64,000 nucleotides of DNA. Origin: Uloborus plumipes. Taxonomy: Eukaryota; Arthropoda; Arachnida; Araneae; Uloboridae. Below, one piece after another: positions 48,123-58,012 of this stretch. The DNA is taken from contig JAXGGA010005130.1 in the NCBI GenBank assembly GCA_038373865.1, positions 16,967-80,966 on the forward strand, read 5' to 3'. The notes under the pieces are model-generated. The model was not told the origin of the DNA. It saw nothing but the letters and a program-made list of their open reading frames with translations, and did not search any database. The translations under genes and the position numbers were made by a program. Position 1 is the stretch's first letter, and each line of letters starts with the position of its first letter.

Positions 48123-48857
48123 GCGTATACCGTTAAATGTAGTATTTCAAAAAACCTATTAAAGCTACATAAATATATCATTAATATCTAAAAATAAAAT
48201 AATGAATATATATTTTTCTTGTGAAATCAGGTCTAATTACGTATTTCTAAAACTTAATATTCTCATGTAAGTTCTGTCCGGAGTTTTTTCAAACAGTCCC
48301 CTGCCACAAAGTCAAATTTGGAATAGAAAAAATCTGCTGCTCTTGCAAATGTTTTTTGGCATGAAAATTAGCCTAATCAGTGTGAATTTGCTGAATTTGG
48401 TAAGAACGGTGTTAAAAATCCACTTTGTTTAGTTTCAGAGCTACATATGTGATAAAAGTATGCATCTTAATCGTTGCTATACAGTCCGACAGTCCTCTGG
48501 CAACTGATTTTATGTTAATTAGTTTAATTATTAAACATATTATTTACTATGTCCGTGATTTGTGTCTAAATTTATTGGTAGTTTCGTAACTAATTATGTT
48601 CCAATTAGTTTTCAGATATTATCAAACTAAGTGAAAATAGAGTCCCGTGGCGCAATCCCCTGCCTAGTAATACTAGGCAGGGGACTTGCCCCCTGTTATG
48701 ATTTATTAGCAGAACACAAACTTCAATTGGCCCTCTTTCGAGCCAAAGTAATAGATTCATTTCCAAAACAATAGCATTATAATTATACGAACATTTCAAA
48801 AAAACATTCCCGGGCAGATTCTGTATGGAAAATAATGAGTTTACTGAGAATCGCCAA

Positions 48858-49025
48858 TTTAGAAACATGCAGTTGTGTTGCAATTAATTGACTATCTAAG
48901 TACAAATCTAGCAGCCATGGACTACTGATAGCAAAGTTTCTTTGCTATTGGTAGCTCAAGTGCTGCAAATGATGTATCGGCGAATTCCAAATTGAAATGG
49001 AAATTGCAAGTTGAATTGAAATATA
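48858..49025. other. spacer between inverted copies A and B
   Basis: 168 bp of AT-rich sequence with a short stem (AGCAAAG TTTCTTTGCT, about 48930-48947). No gene. Confidence 0.5.
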
Positions 49026-49969
49026 GGGGTGATTCTCTGTAAACTCGTCATTTTTCACATGAAATCTGTCCGGGCACGGTTTTTTGAAATGTTCGTATAA
49101 TTATAATACTATTGCTCAGAAAATTAATCTATTACTTTGGTTTGAAAGAGGGCCAATTGAAGTTTGTGTTTTTCTGATAAATTATGATAGGGGGTAAGTC
49201 CCCCGCCTAGTATAACTAGGCAGGGGACTGTGCCAGGTGACTGTGTTTTTGCTCTTTGTTGCGTAATATCTGCAAAACTAATGGAACATAATTAATTACG
49301 AGACTACCTATAAATTGAGGCACAAATTGTGGACATAATAACAAAAACGTTTTATAATTAAATTAATTGACATTAATGAAATCACTTCCCAGAGGACTGT
49401 TTTCGTAACGACCCTGATGCATACTTTCATCACAAATGTGGCTCTCAAACTAAGCTAAGTAGCGTTTCAACACCGTTCTTGGCGATTTCGGCAAATTCAC
49501 ACTGATTACTTTAAACTTCATGCCAAAAAGAATTTTCAAAAGTTATAGATTTTTCGTAAAACAGGTTTGAATTTGTTGCAGGGGACTGTTTGAAAAAACT
49601 CCGGACAGAATTTACTTGACAATTTTAAGTTTTAGAAATACATAATTATACCTTATTTCATAGGGAAAATATAGCTTCATTATTCTATTTTTAAATATTA
49701 ATTGCCAAATATATGTAGTGTTAATAGGTTTTTTGAAATACTATCTTTAACAGTTAGACTATGGGATTGGGACAGCCAGGGGACTGTTTTTTTGGTGCTT
49801 AGATAATTTATAGAAAAAAAAAATTAAATACTTACTGCTCCAAATGCAATTGGGCCATAAAGTATTAATGCTTTACTTGCATTAAGAGCAATAATTACTT
49901 TATTACACTTTATTATTTTTAAAATACTCGGTCCGGACAGCGAATTACCAGTTTACAGAGAATCGCCCA
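49026..49969 (+). mobile_element. TIR element, copy B (empty-site sister)
   Basis: Starts GGGGTGATTCTCTGTAAACT and ends GTTTACAGAGAATCGCCCA; TA on both sides (49024-49025, 49970-49971). It is the reverse complement of copy A over its full length (for example GACTATGGGATTGGGACAGC at 49757 against its mirror near 45260; CCTAGTATAACTAGGCAGGG near 49206 against 48661). Where copy A has the foldback insertion, copy B has a single GTTAAAGAT. 944 bp, no coding sequence; family probably mobilised by a TA-targeting transposase. Confidence 0.65.
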
Positions 49970-49971
49970 TA

Positions 49972-50155
49972 GATAACTTTTCTTCTCTTTCTCGCCAAAA
50001 GGCGAAACGAGTTGCTTGTTCGGAATCGACGCTGATTTATTACGGTCATTTATTTTGTTATCAGAAGAAAAGATGGCGTTTCTTTTGTTTGGTGTTGAGA
50101 ATTCCGCCAAATTAAACGAAAGCACAGGGTTGAAGGAATTATCTTTGATAATTAC
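49972..50155 (-). CDS. possible exon fragment next to copy B
   Basis: On the minus strand an open frame reads TAVIIKDNSFNPVLSFNLAE, FSTPNKRNAIFSSDN…SASIPNKQLVSPFGEKEKKSY and then runs straight into copy B at 49971. The composition is more gene-like than nearby AT-rich frames, and a possible acceptor AG (…TTATTGTTAAG) lies at its upstream edge. I recognise no family. If real, the element insertion truncates or flanks the exon. It may equally be chance. Confidence 0.22.
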
Positions 50156-50659
50156 AGCAGTTCTTAACAATAAGTATGCGAGTAAATAGTTGTTGTTAAT
50201 AGTATTGAGTTCTTCATGACTGAGTGAGTGAATTTGATAATTAAAACTTTATTTTTTTATATTTATAATGCAGAGCTTACAAAATGAGAAATTTAAATAA
50301 AATTATGTTGACTATGTAAAGTTCTAAAAATCACTATAATCAGAACACAGTAATGCTCAATAGGGCTTTCATGATTTTAAGAAACAAATATAATTGCATT
50401 TTCTCGTCTAGTACCCATAAGGAATCTATTTTTAAATGAAGAGCTAATGACAAAACCTTAATTTTGACACCTTAAATTTACATGATAGAAATACCAGTCG
50501 CGAATAATTGTAGATAAACACCTCAATTATTCGCAACTGATATCAACATATATCCGTAAGTGATAACCATGTTTCTATGTTGTAGCATTACTTGTATCTA
50601 TATATTTAATAAAAAATACTTTCTTGTAATCTTGTAAAACCTGTGTTTACCATTCGCAT
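50156..50659. other. AT-rich DNA with one hairpin
   Basis: CAGTCGCGAATAATTG (50495-50510) and CAATTATTCGCAACTG (50524-50539) form a 16-bp stem with one mismatch and a 13-bp loop. Nothing else recognised. Confidence 0.5.
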
Positions 50660-50661
50660 TA

Positions 50662-51879
50662 CACTGAAGTGACAAAAGTCATGGGATAGCAATATGCAAA
50701 TTTTCAGATGGCAGTAGCATCGCATAGAACAGGTATAAATGCGCAGTGCTTTTACAGAGCTTTCATTTCTGTTCAAATTATTCATGTGAAGAGGTTTTAA
50801 CGTGATGATGACCGCACGACGTGAATTAACAGACTTTGAACGCGGAATGTTAGTTGGAGCTAGACGCATGGGTCATGCCATTTCGGAAATCGTTAGAGAA
50901 TTCAACATTCCCAGATCCACTGTGTCAAGAGTGTGCCAAGAGTATGAAATTTCAGGCATAACATCCCACCATGGACAGCGCAGTGGTCGACCGCCTGCAC
51001 TTAAAGATCGAGACCGGCGACGTCTGCAAAGAGTCGTAAATTCTAACAGACAAGCAACACTGCGTCAAATCACCGTAGAAATCAATGTGGGACGTACAAT
51101 GGACGTGTCTGCTAGAACTGTGCGGAGAAATTTGGATTTCTTGGGCTATTCCAGCAGAAGACCGACTCGAGTGCCTTTACTGACAGAACGACATCGCTTG
51201 CAGCGACTCTCGTGGGCACGTGAGCATATCGGTTGGTCCCTAGATGAATGGAAAACCGTGGCCTGGTCCGATGAGTCACGATTTCAGCTGGTAAGAGCCG
51301 ATGGTAGGGTTCGAGTGTGGCGCAGACCCCACGAAGCCATGGACCCAAACTGTCAGCAAGGCACTGTTCAAGCTGGTGGTGGCTCCGTAATGGTGTGGGC
51401 TGTTTTTTCATGGCATGGACTTGGTCCTCTAGTGCGACTGGACCGAACATTGACTGGAAATGCTTATGTGCAGCTACTTGGAGATCACTTGCAGCCATTC
51501 ATGGACTTCATGTACCCAAACAACGATGGGATTTTTATGGATGACAATGCGCCATGTCACCGGGCCACAACTGTTCGCAATTGGTTTGAAGAAAATTCTG
51601 GACAATTCCAACGAATGATTTGGCCACCTAGATCGCCCGACATGAATCCCATTGAGCATTTATGGGACACCATCGAGAGGTCTGTTCGTGCCCAAAATCC
51701 TGCCCCATCAACGCGTTCACAATTATGGACGTCTATCGAGACAGCATGGCTCAATATTCCTGCAGAAGACTTCCAACGACTTGTTGAGTCCATGCCACGT
51801 CGAGTTGTTGCACTTCGCCGGGCAAAAGGAGGGCCGACACGATATTAAGAGGTATCCCATGACTTTTGTCACTTCAGTG
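50662..51879 (+). mobile_element. complete Tc1-like element with perfect inverted ends
   Basis: 1218 bp between TA dinucleotides (50660-50661, 51880-51881). The first 27 bp (CACTGAAGTGACAAAAGTCA…) are perfectly mirrored at 51853-51879. It carries one uninterrupted transposase gene (50802-51848). Perfect ends, an intact frame and a clean TA duplication indicate a young, possibly active insertion. The GC content of the gene is clearly higher than the surroundings, which fits recent arrival, perhaps by horizontal transfer. Confidence 0.95.
50802..51848 (+). CDS. Tc1/mariner-superfamily transposase, intact, DD36E
   Basis: 348 residues, the usual Tc1-like length. The N-terminal paired-like DNA-binding domain has two helix-turn-helix parts (residues about 8-50, TDFERGMLVGARRMGHAISE…STVSRVCQEYEI, and about 65-115) joined by a GRPR-type motif (SGRPPA, 61-66). 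The catalytic domain has WSDESRF with Asp157, FMDDNAPCH with Asp248, and SPDMNPIEHLW with Glu285. 36 residues lie between Asp248 and Glu285, where classical Tc1 has 34, so this is a DD36E transposase. It would bind the inverted ends in the nucleus and cut and paste the element into TA. Start: Met1-3 are three adjacent ATGs; the third may be the true start. No introns or frame breaks. Confidence 0.95.
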   Translation: MMMTARRELTDFERGMLVGARRMGHAISEIVREFNIPRSTVSRVCQEYEISGITSHHGQRSGRPPALKDRDRRRLQRVVNSNRQATLRQITVEINVGRTMDVSARTVRRNLDFLGYSSRRPTRVPLLTERHRLQRLSWAREHIGWSLDEWKTVAWSDESRFQLVRADGRVRVWRRPHEAMDPNCQQGTVQAGGGSVMVWAVFSWHGLGPLVRLDRTLTGNAYVQLLGDHLQPFMDFMYPNNDGIFMDDNAPCHRATTVRNWFEENSGQFQRMIWPPRSPDMNPIEHLWDTIERSVRAQNPAPSTRSQLWTSIETAWLNIPAEDFQRLVESMPRRVVALRRAKGGPTRY

Positions 51880-51881
51880 TA

Positions 51882-53216
51882 TTACTCGCACTATGTTAAC
51901 GTTGTGATATTTGTTACTCATCAAACAAAAGTGCACATTTTATTTTGAAGCTGCAACATCCCATTTTAATGTAAAATTAGACTCATTATTAAAGCAAAGA
52001 TGTTTTATTGGTTAACTTGTATAAAAAAAAACACCCGAATGATTCGACCCGTACATGTAAATGTACCACACACATTTCACAAGCAATTTCATTAAATCTT
52101 CGAAATGACTATGTGCGGTTTCAGTTCGAATTCTAACATTCAAGTATGCGCTGTAGATATCAATCCTCAAGAGGCAGCTCGTGCTTGCTTCAATTAGTGT
52201 ATGATCTGATATGGAATCTATGTCATCCTGTTAGGGAATTGCAGCTCTTCATAACGTTAAGTGGCCTTTCAACCAAGTGACATGCGCCTGATTTGGAAAG
52301 CAATCTTATATAGTTGGACTTAAAGTTAACTAGATTAATGAAGCTTTACTTTGAGCATATGTAATGTGAACGTAGTTTTTGGGGTGACTGCTTAGTATAA
52401 TACAAAAGCTAGGGTAAGTAATTATAGAATTGAAGCATTGAAACGTGTTTCGAGCTATTTACTTTTAAAATCAGTCGTGAATTTAATAATACGGGATCTT
52501 CTCGGTGTTATGGGAAGAATGAAGTTTACTGTTGAGGCCCGGACTGAGCAATATCTTAAATGTTGAAAAGGGTTACAAATTGTTTCATATTAACATATTT
52601 TCTCATAAAGTAGATTTATGACATAAATTTAAAACAAAGTTAAATACAATACTCTTGAACAACAGTAATTCGTATGAAGTCAAAGTGCAAAGGATTTACG
52701 TCATGAGTCCAAAGCTGTTACAGTCTTCTTGACAAATGGAATTTTGAAGTAGATACAATGATAAAAACTTATTTTATGAGCAGGGTCATTCCACGTCAAA
52801 TCGCCAATGGATATGTGCCATCATGTCTCGGATTTTATTCAATAGTTTTGTGCGGATACCTATGAGATAAACTAAAATTAATTTTTTTAGATTTTTGGAA
52901 TATTTAGGGTTGTAGCATTTGTTGAAAATTCTGATTTTTTCAAAATTTTTGCGTTCTCATTTTTGGTATGCATTTTGAAAAAGCACTATAATTTCCTTAT
53001 TTTAATTCAAAAAGACCACTTTACGTTATTATTTTAAAGCTGATTATTTTCTCCTTCAATATTAGCGACAAAAATGAGATTGTGAAAAATGGAATTTTTC
53101 CAATGGTCCTGTGAAGTCGGATTTTGTGTTTTCGGAATTGGTATGTTCAATCTTATCAAAGTTGTGAATACGTTTTACAGAATTACTTTTTAAATTTAGA
53201 AATCAGAATGCAACAA
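51882..53216. other. AT-rich DNA with one repeat fragment
   Basis: AGGGTCATTCCACGTCAAAT at 52782 begins a stretch (to about 53160) that shares its first 10 bp with the 2.8-kb palindrome at 20248 and looks like one end of a related DNA element; the partner end was not found. The rest has no supported feature. Confidence 0.4.
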
Positions 53217-54045
53217 TCTACTTATATTAAAAATTGAGTATCTTTCTAACTATCTTTCTAACTATCTTTCTAACTATCTTTCTTTCTAACTATCTTTCTA
53301 TGTCACGCTTCTTTCTCCTGAACGCCAATGAACTGAAAGTCGAGCCAGGTACCGATAGATAGGTAATTTTTCAAGCTTCATTAGTTTCAATTCATATAAT
53401 TATACGATTTTAATTAGCGAAGATATCAATTAATAAGTAGTCAAATTTAAAGCGATTAAGCCTAATAAATGATTAAATATGAAAGCCATTGTTGCATTGC
53501 AAAACGTGGGTGCCATGAAACAGTAATAAAAATGATAATGCGAATTTTGAATGAAGGCTTAACTAAATCAAACACGAAACTCATAAGCGGGCGACTTACG
53601 TAGTATTTTTATCGCTAGCTACTTGTAATATTTTGAAACATTCATTTGTTGAAGAGCCATCTACTTATATTAAAAACTGAGCATCAATGTCTGCTTTTTC
53701 TCCTTTGAGCGAGCTGAACTTACTGAAACTTTCCTCACCATCTTGAAGGCGCGAAGCATCTCAATAATTCGAATGATTTTTTTTATATAGGAAAAAAGTA
53801 AAGGCGTGAAGCGCCTGTAAGCGAGCCGCCTTGGCGGGGAGTACTTTCTTGAAATTTTTTTCTCACTACTTTCAGGGCACGAGGTGCCCGTGCAACGCCG
53901 GGCCACGTGCGTGGTATGTCTTGAAATCGAATGAACATTAAATTATATCAAATAATATAAATTCAGAATGAGGTAAAAGTTAGAGAGGGGGGACGTTATG
54001 CATCAACATGCCGCAGGAAGCTAATCTAGCTGCCCTGGCAGCTAG
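53217..54045 (+). mobile_element. Helitron-like element, family 2, copy 2
   Basis: Starts TCTACTTATATTAAAAATTG, carries TAACTATCTTTC repeats (about 53235-53300) and a second internal copy of the start at 53658. It ends CTAGCTGCCCTGGCAGCTAG at 54045 before T. Hairpins CCGCC-TT-GGCGG, GGCACGAGGTGCC and CCACGTGCGTGG lie near the 3' end. A minus-strand frame at 53670-53906 is also present in the other copies. No Rep/helicase coding sequence. 829 bp. Confidence 0.75.
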
Positions 54046-55049
54046 TAAATTATATGAACAATTGAAAGGAATTTCGGGACAATTTTTTTCACAACAATGA
54101 AAAGTCTGCATTCAGGAACTTTATGGCCATCTTGAAACATTTTTCAAGAAGATACTGATTTCTTATAGGAAACTGGTAGAAGCCCGTGAAATTCCGCAAC
54201 GTTAGCCGAAAATAATCTGTGCCGTTTTGAAGTTTTCTTACCGTTTAGTTTTAAGTTATTTTCGAAAGGTTTAAGAAAATCAAAATAGATGCCAGGGGTT
54301 TTTTTTTTACTAGTCTTTTTACTTATTTCTTTGAAAACAAATATGTGTAAATATTAAGTTCAATGTAAATACAAAGAACCCACGCAAGTTTCTAAGTGAA
54401 AGTATGATAAATATTTACTTTTTGGAAGTACTTTTCATTTGATCATTAAATATTTGCACACAAACATGTTTCTTGCAGATCTTGCCAAAAAATGTCTTCT
54501 ACCAAAGAAGTTACGAATATGTTTTAAATCTCTCAGTAAGCACTTGGAATTCTACACCGTTGCGTTTTCGGCGAAAGCGTGCATTCAAGTCAAACCGAGT
54601 CATGTAAGATTGAAATACTGTCTTTTTATGCAAATGTACAAACATGTATTCACGCTGGTAAAGTGCCAGCTACTTAAATGGTTTATTTTGCTGACTTGGA
54701 TTGTATTTATGTTCTTTATTTCAACAAAATAATAACTATAAGTGCAGAAACTGCTCAATGTTTAATGCGTAAAAATATGTTCAACTTTATCACGTTCCCT
54801 CATGTTTGGTAAACAAAAGTTAGTTTTTCAAAGTGAAGAATTATTAGTGCTTTTATGGTTCAAATATATGAATACATTTCTTTATGCGTGTTAAGCTTTT
54901 ACATTTTTTTTATAATAGAAAAACTAATAGTAATCTTACCTTAGACTTTCTTCAGACTTAAATACAAATATTTCCTGTGCACATGAAAAAAAAAAAAAAA
55001 AAGATTTAAATATAAAATTTAAAGCAAATCCGTTTTTTCAAATATGACT
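54046..55049. other. AT-rich DNA, nothing recognised
   Basis: A 97-codon frame at 54439-54732 resembles nothing known; an 18-bp A run is at 54985-55002. Confidence 0.45.
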
Positions 55050-55410
55050 GCTTTTAGCTTCTTGCCATTTGCAGACCTAGTGCATTCCCCAAGAACGGCA
55101 CCCACTCTTTCATGTGGCACCACCATCGGCGGAATGCCATCGCCACGAGAATTTCGACGCCCAGTTTCCGCACTAGATGGAGGCACCTGGGCTCTATTCG
55201 ATGCGAAACTGTACTAGGAATTTAATTTTGGCAAGAGATACTATAAGCCAAGCAAGTTCTCGAGAGATCTTTTAGATTCCGCAAACCACACGACCATGGG
55301 CGCTGTCGATTTCCTGCATCATGAAAATCCACCAACTGGAGTCGGGTTTGTTCCTGTGCCTTTGTTTGTGTGAGAGGTCAGCGTCTTAACCACTACACCA
55401 CTCTGTCGGT
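55050..55410 (-). mobile_element. tRNA-derived SINE
   Basis: On the minus strand the head reads CCGACAGAGTGGTGTAGTGG then TTAAGACGCTGACCTCTCAC, with a good RNA polymerase III A box (TGGTGTAGTGG, at 55391-55401 reversed). A weaker B-box-like AACAAACCCGACTCC follows about 50 bp on. The body includes ATGGTGGTGCCACATGAAAG and TGCCGTTCTTGGGGAATGCA. The tRNA-like head, GC-richer body and lack of open frame fit a tRNA SINE, transcribed by Pol III and moved by a partner LINE. Its 3' end and tail near 55050 are unclear. It is not a functional tRNA gene: no cloverleaf closes. Confidence 0.6.
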
Positions 55411-56479
55411 TTAAATTAAATCCTTGACAAAAGAATTTTGTCGGAAGTCTGTGCGTCGATAAGCTAACATTTTTACATTGAAAAAGACGTTCCTTGTAGC
55501 GCCGAAACACGTGTCTGCAGTATGACTGCGCATTTTTGCTTTTCAGCGTTGTTTTATATGCTTTTGTTTTTATGCACAAAGGTAGTTTTCTAATTCAAAA
55601 AGTAATTTATCATTGCTGAAAAAAAAAAAAAGCTATCTAATCTATCTTATTTGAAAGTTATTCCCATGCTTGAATTGTAATATAGGAATTTATAAAAACA
55701 GCTTATCTGAACAAAATGTTTAAGAATGTGCATTTGTTTACAAGTACCTAATGCCTAGTCATAATTAGTTCTCTAAGCCAGTAACCGTACCGTACACACT
55801 AGCCGACAATAACTGTACAGATTTTTCTTCCCACAACGTTCAATACCACTCTCAAAATATTAAATTTCCCACAGCTTTTATTTTATGTATCGGAAAAATA
55901 CGCCTTGACAAATGCAGTTAATTTTAAAGGAAGATGTGTTTTCGCGTCATATTTCTACACAAAAGTCGATTTCTTTAAAATCAGCGCCCGGATTTAGATA
56001 CTAATTAAGCTTTGAACATGAGATTTAATGCGTTGAGTTGTATCCATTTATTTGGTTTGTTTTATTGCCACGTGTCCCTAGATGTTTCAGCTAGAATGGA
56101 TCGAAGAAACAAAACTAGCAAAGGGGATTAAAATTCAATAATTTACGGCAGAACGGAGAAGTGATAGATTGAAACACGATATTTCTTCCAGAGCAAAAAT
56201 ATTAAGAGGAAAGGATGGTAATTATAAATGTAATGCTTTCCAATTTAACGTTTAATTGCTTTGGAAGAGATCTTTTACATTATAAGAAATCGAAAATGAA
56301 GTTAGGAAATGAATTTCATACCAAATTATTTTCGACTGCATAGCTAATTTTACAACTTTTTGAAATGTATTATTTTCGCTATGCAAACAGCTCGTTATAA
56401 CTGTTGAAAACACATAAACAGTCTAAAGACAGTTCGCAACAAAGGTAGACAGAAAGTAAACAAAGAAGTTACTACAAGA
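55411..56479. other. AT-rich DNA, nothing recognised
   Basis: No gene or repeat supported. Confidence 0.5.
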
Positions 56480-56660
56480 ATGCAACTTAACTTGACACTG
56501 AACGTCACTACGGGAGGAGCCAATAAGAGCTCACAAGCAAACAGCGATCTCTAATTCGCCAAGTAGGCTGTGACGTTATATCTAGCTCGTTTCTCATAGG
56601 CTAACGTCACGCAAACGTCAAGCTGACGTCACGATGTTGTTGTCAAGAAAGGTTGCAGTG
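56480..56660 (+). promoter_or_regulatory. possible promoter: CCAAT box and CRE-like cluster
   Basis: Within about 130 bp lie AACGTCAC (56501), CCAAT in GAGCCAATAAG (56520-56524), TGACGTTA (56571), AACGTCAC (56603), AACGTCA (56614) and a full CRE, TGACGTCA (56624-56631). A palindromic ACTGACGTCAGT follows at 57494-57505. The block is more GC-rich than its surroundings. CREB/ATF proteins bind TGACGTCA and NF-Y binds CCAAT; both are usual in animal promoters. No downstream exon could be identified, so direction and function are inferred, and a transposon-derived block is possible. Confidence 0.3.
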
Positions 56661-57739
56661 TAGTATAGAAGGTTTGCCGATGGATCTTTTGGATGGCACT
56701 TTTGGAAGTTTCTGAAAGGAAAACCAGTTAATCAACAGGAACCGCATTCGTTGTCTGATTGGCAAAATTTGTTATTTTTCAAGCCAAACATGTGATCGAC
56801 GAAGATAAATGGTGCACTTTTTTGTTTACATCTTGTCTTATCTTTTCCGCGAACAAAGTGTAAAATAAGTATCAAACAATTAAAGGTAGATTGGGGGAAG
56901 ACGTGGTAATTTTTAACTTGCTTTTATGTAAAATAGCACATTGGTTTTATTTTTAATTAACAAATTTATCAACATTTCGCGATTATTTAAAAAATAACTA
57001 AAGTTTCGAATTTTTTCCCCTTATAAACATGATAATATGAAAAGTTTGCATTTCGGCATCTTACCTCAAGATAGAGGGAAGATACGATACCTTTGGGGTA
57101 AGATGCTACAAAAGAAAATCATTGCAAAGTGCCATTAAATCAATTCCAATTTCTTAAAATAAAATGATTCATTGAAAATATTACATGAAAATTCAAACAA
57201 TACTTTTTGCCGTCCTACAGATTGTTTTCCAATGTAGAACACGATTTAATGAGCTGACTAATGTTTGCAATGTATTTAACACGCGAGAGTTCGCGCGAGG
57301 TCGAAAACGACCCCAGCCATTTTTGTTTCCATTTCTTGGAATTTCATGGACAGAAAAGGAAACCATCTTTTGGGTAGCTGCCATAGTGTCCTTGATTGAT
57401 AGGAAGGTGTGGTTAGAATTTTCTTAAATCATTTTAATTCTTGTAAACTAGGGGGGTTCTTGCGATTGGAGTCTTTTACGACCGCACTCGAGTACTGACG
57501 TCAGTAAAGTTCTCAGAACGGAACAGGTGTTTGTAGTCGGTTCCATTCAAAGATTTTCGAAACATTTTGTGAAAAGGAAGTAGTTGTCAGCAATCCTTCT
57601 TCTAGCCATGATTTTCAGTTTTTAAGCGTGTCGTTCACAATAATTATATAGTTCTGTCCAAGCAAAATTCATATTTTTCAATTGCTTTTGCACTATTTAT
57701 AACAAATAAAAGAGGCCGACTCCATAATGAGCAAGGGGT
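56661..57739. other. AT-rich DNA with GC-richer patch
   Basis: GGGGGAAGACGTGGTAATTT at 56890 and GGGGTAAGATGCTAC at 57096 resemble decayed ends of the pogo-type MITE family. 57280-57420 is GC-richer (ACGCGAGAGTTCGCGCGAGG) and open in both strands for 60-80 codons, but I recognise no protein. Confidence 0.35.
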
Positions 57740-58012
57740 GAAGCATTTTAGCTAATTACTAGACGATGGAGAAAGTGATGAATATGTGTCATTTCAGACG
57801 ATGAAGGTTTAACAATGAAGAAAACTTTAGTAATTATGACAGTGAATGCAAATTTCCTTTTAGCAAAAATTCTGATAATCCTGATACAGATGACATCTTT
57901 ATTGGAAGAGATAAAGAAACTATTTAGCAAAGAAATAAATTTAGAGCTAATGTTTGTACTCCAGTTCGAAATATAAGTATTTTTCTTCCTGCACCAAAGG
58001 GAAAGGCAATAA
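57740..58012 (+). pseudogene. piggyBac-like transposase, N-terminal fragment, broken
   Basis: In one frame LDDGESDEYVSFQ (57768 onward), then after a frameshift NEENFSNYDSECKFPFSKNS, DNPDTDDIFIGRDKETI-stop, QRNKFRANVCTPVRNISIFL and PAPKGKA. An acidic region, then DKETIW with a basic stretch and a P-G/A-P-K-G motif, is the pattern at the N-terminus of piggyBac-derived (PGBD-type) transposases. A stop (57925-57927) stands where Trp is expected. The catalytic domain does not follow. Non-functional relic; assignment rests on this pattern alone. Confidence 0.45.

Larger units (their letters stand above)
45288..48131. mobile_element. foldback-type element with minisatellite inverted termini (Mutator/FB-like)
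   Basis: Flanked by a perfect 9-bp duplication, GTTAAATGT (45279-45287, 48132-48140). Its ends align base for base as inverted repeats: GGTTTGGGGTC then AAAATGTCGCGGCCGAAATG on the left, and GGTATACGCCC then the same 20 bp on the right after reversal. Each end is an array of 14-16 bp units (left to about 45786, right from about 47727). The homologous sequence in copy B (49743-49751, reversed GTTAAAGAT) is a single-copy empty site. Long inverted termini of short tandem units plus a 9-bp duplication resemble Drosophila Foldback and Mutator-type elements. The 1.9-kb interior has no transposase, so it is non-autonomous. Confidence 0.75.
45071..48857 (-). mobile_element. TIR element, copy A, split by a foldback element
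   Basis: Left end TGGGCGTTTTTCTGTAAAC, right end GTTTACTGAGAATCGCC; the reverse complements match (family form TGGGCGATTCTCTGTAAAC, with CTGTCCGGACAGAGTATTT inside). Without the 2844-bp insertion at 45288-48131 it is about 0.94 kb, the same as copy B (49026-49969), to which it is inverted. A TA lies at the left end (45069-45070), suggesting TA targets. Repeated GGGGACTGT words inside. No coding sequence. Orientation is given relative to copy B. Confidence 0.65.

Noticed and set aside
45286..48191. Several overlapping open frames of 60-130 codons on both strands, reading Met-Ser-Arg-Ala-Lys or Arg-Arg-His-Phe-Gly-Pro repeats
   Set aside because: They follow the minisatellite unit length and appear in several frames at once; by-products of the terminal arrays.
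51112..51793. Minus-strand frames of 61-128 codons
   Set aside because: Shadows of the intact Tc1 transposase gene on the opposite strand.
55391..55410. tRNA gene
   Set aside because: Has an A box but no closing cloverleaf or matching acceptor stem; continues into a SINE body.
57185..57427. 80-codon frame in GC-richer patch as a gene
   Set aside because: Both strands are open over the same interval, there is no family match and no splice context; left as unassigned.
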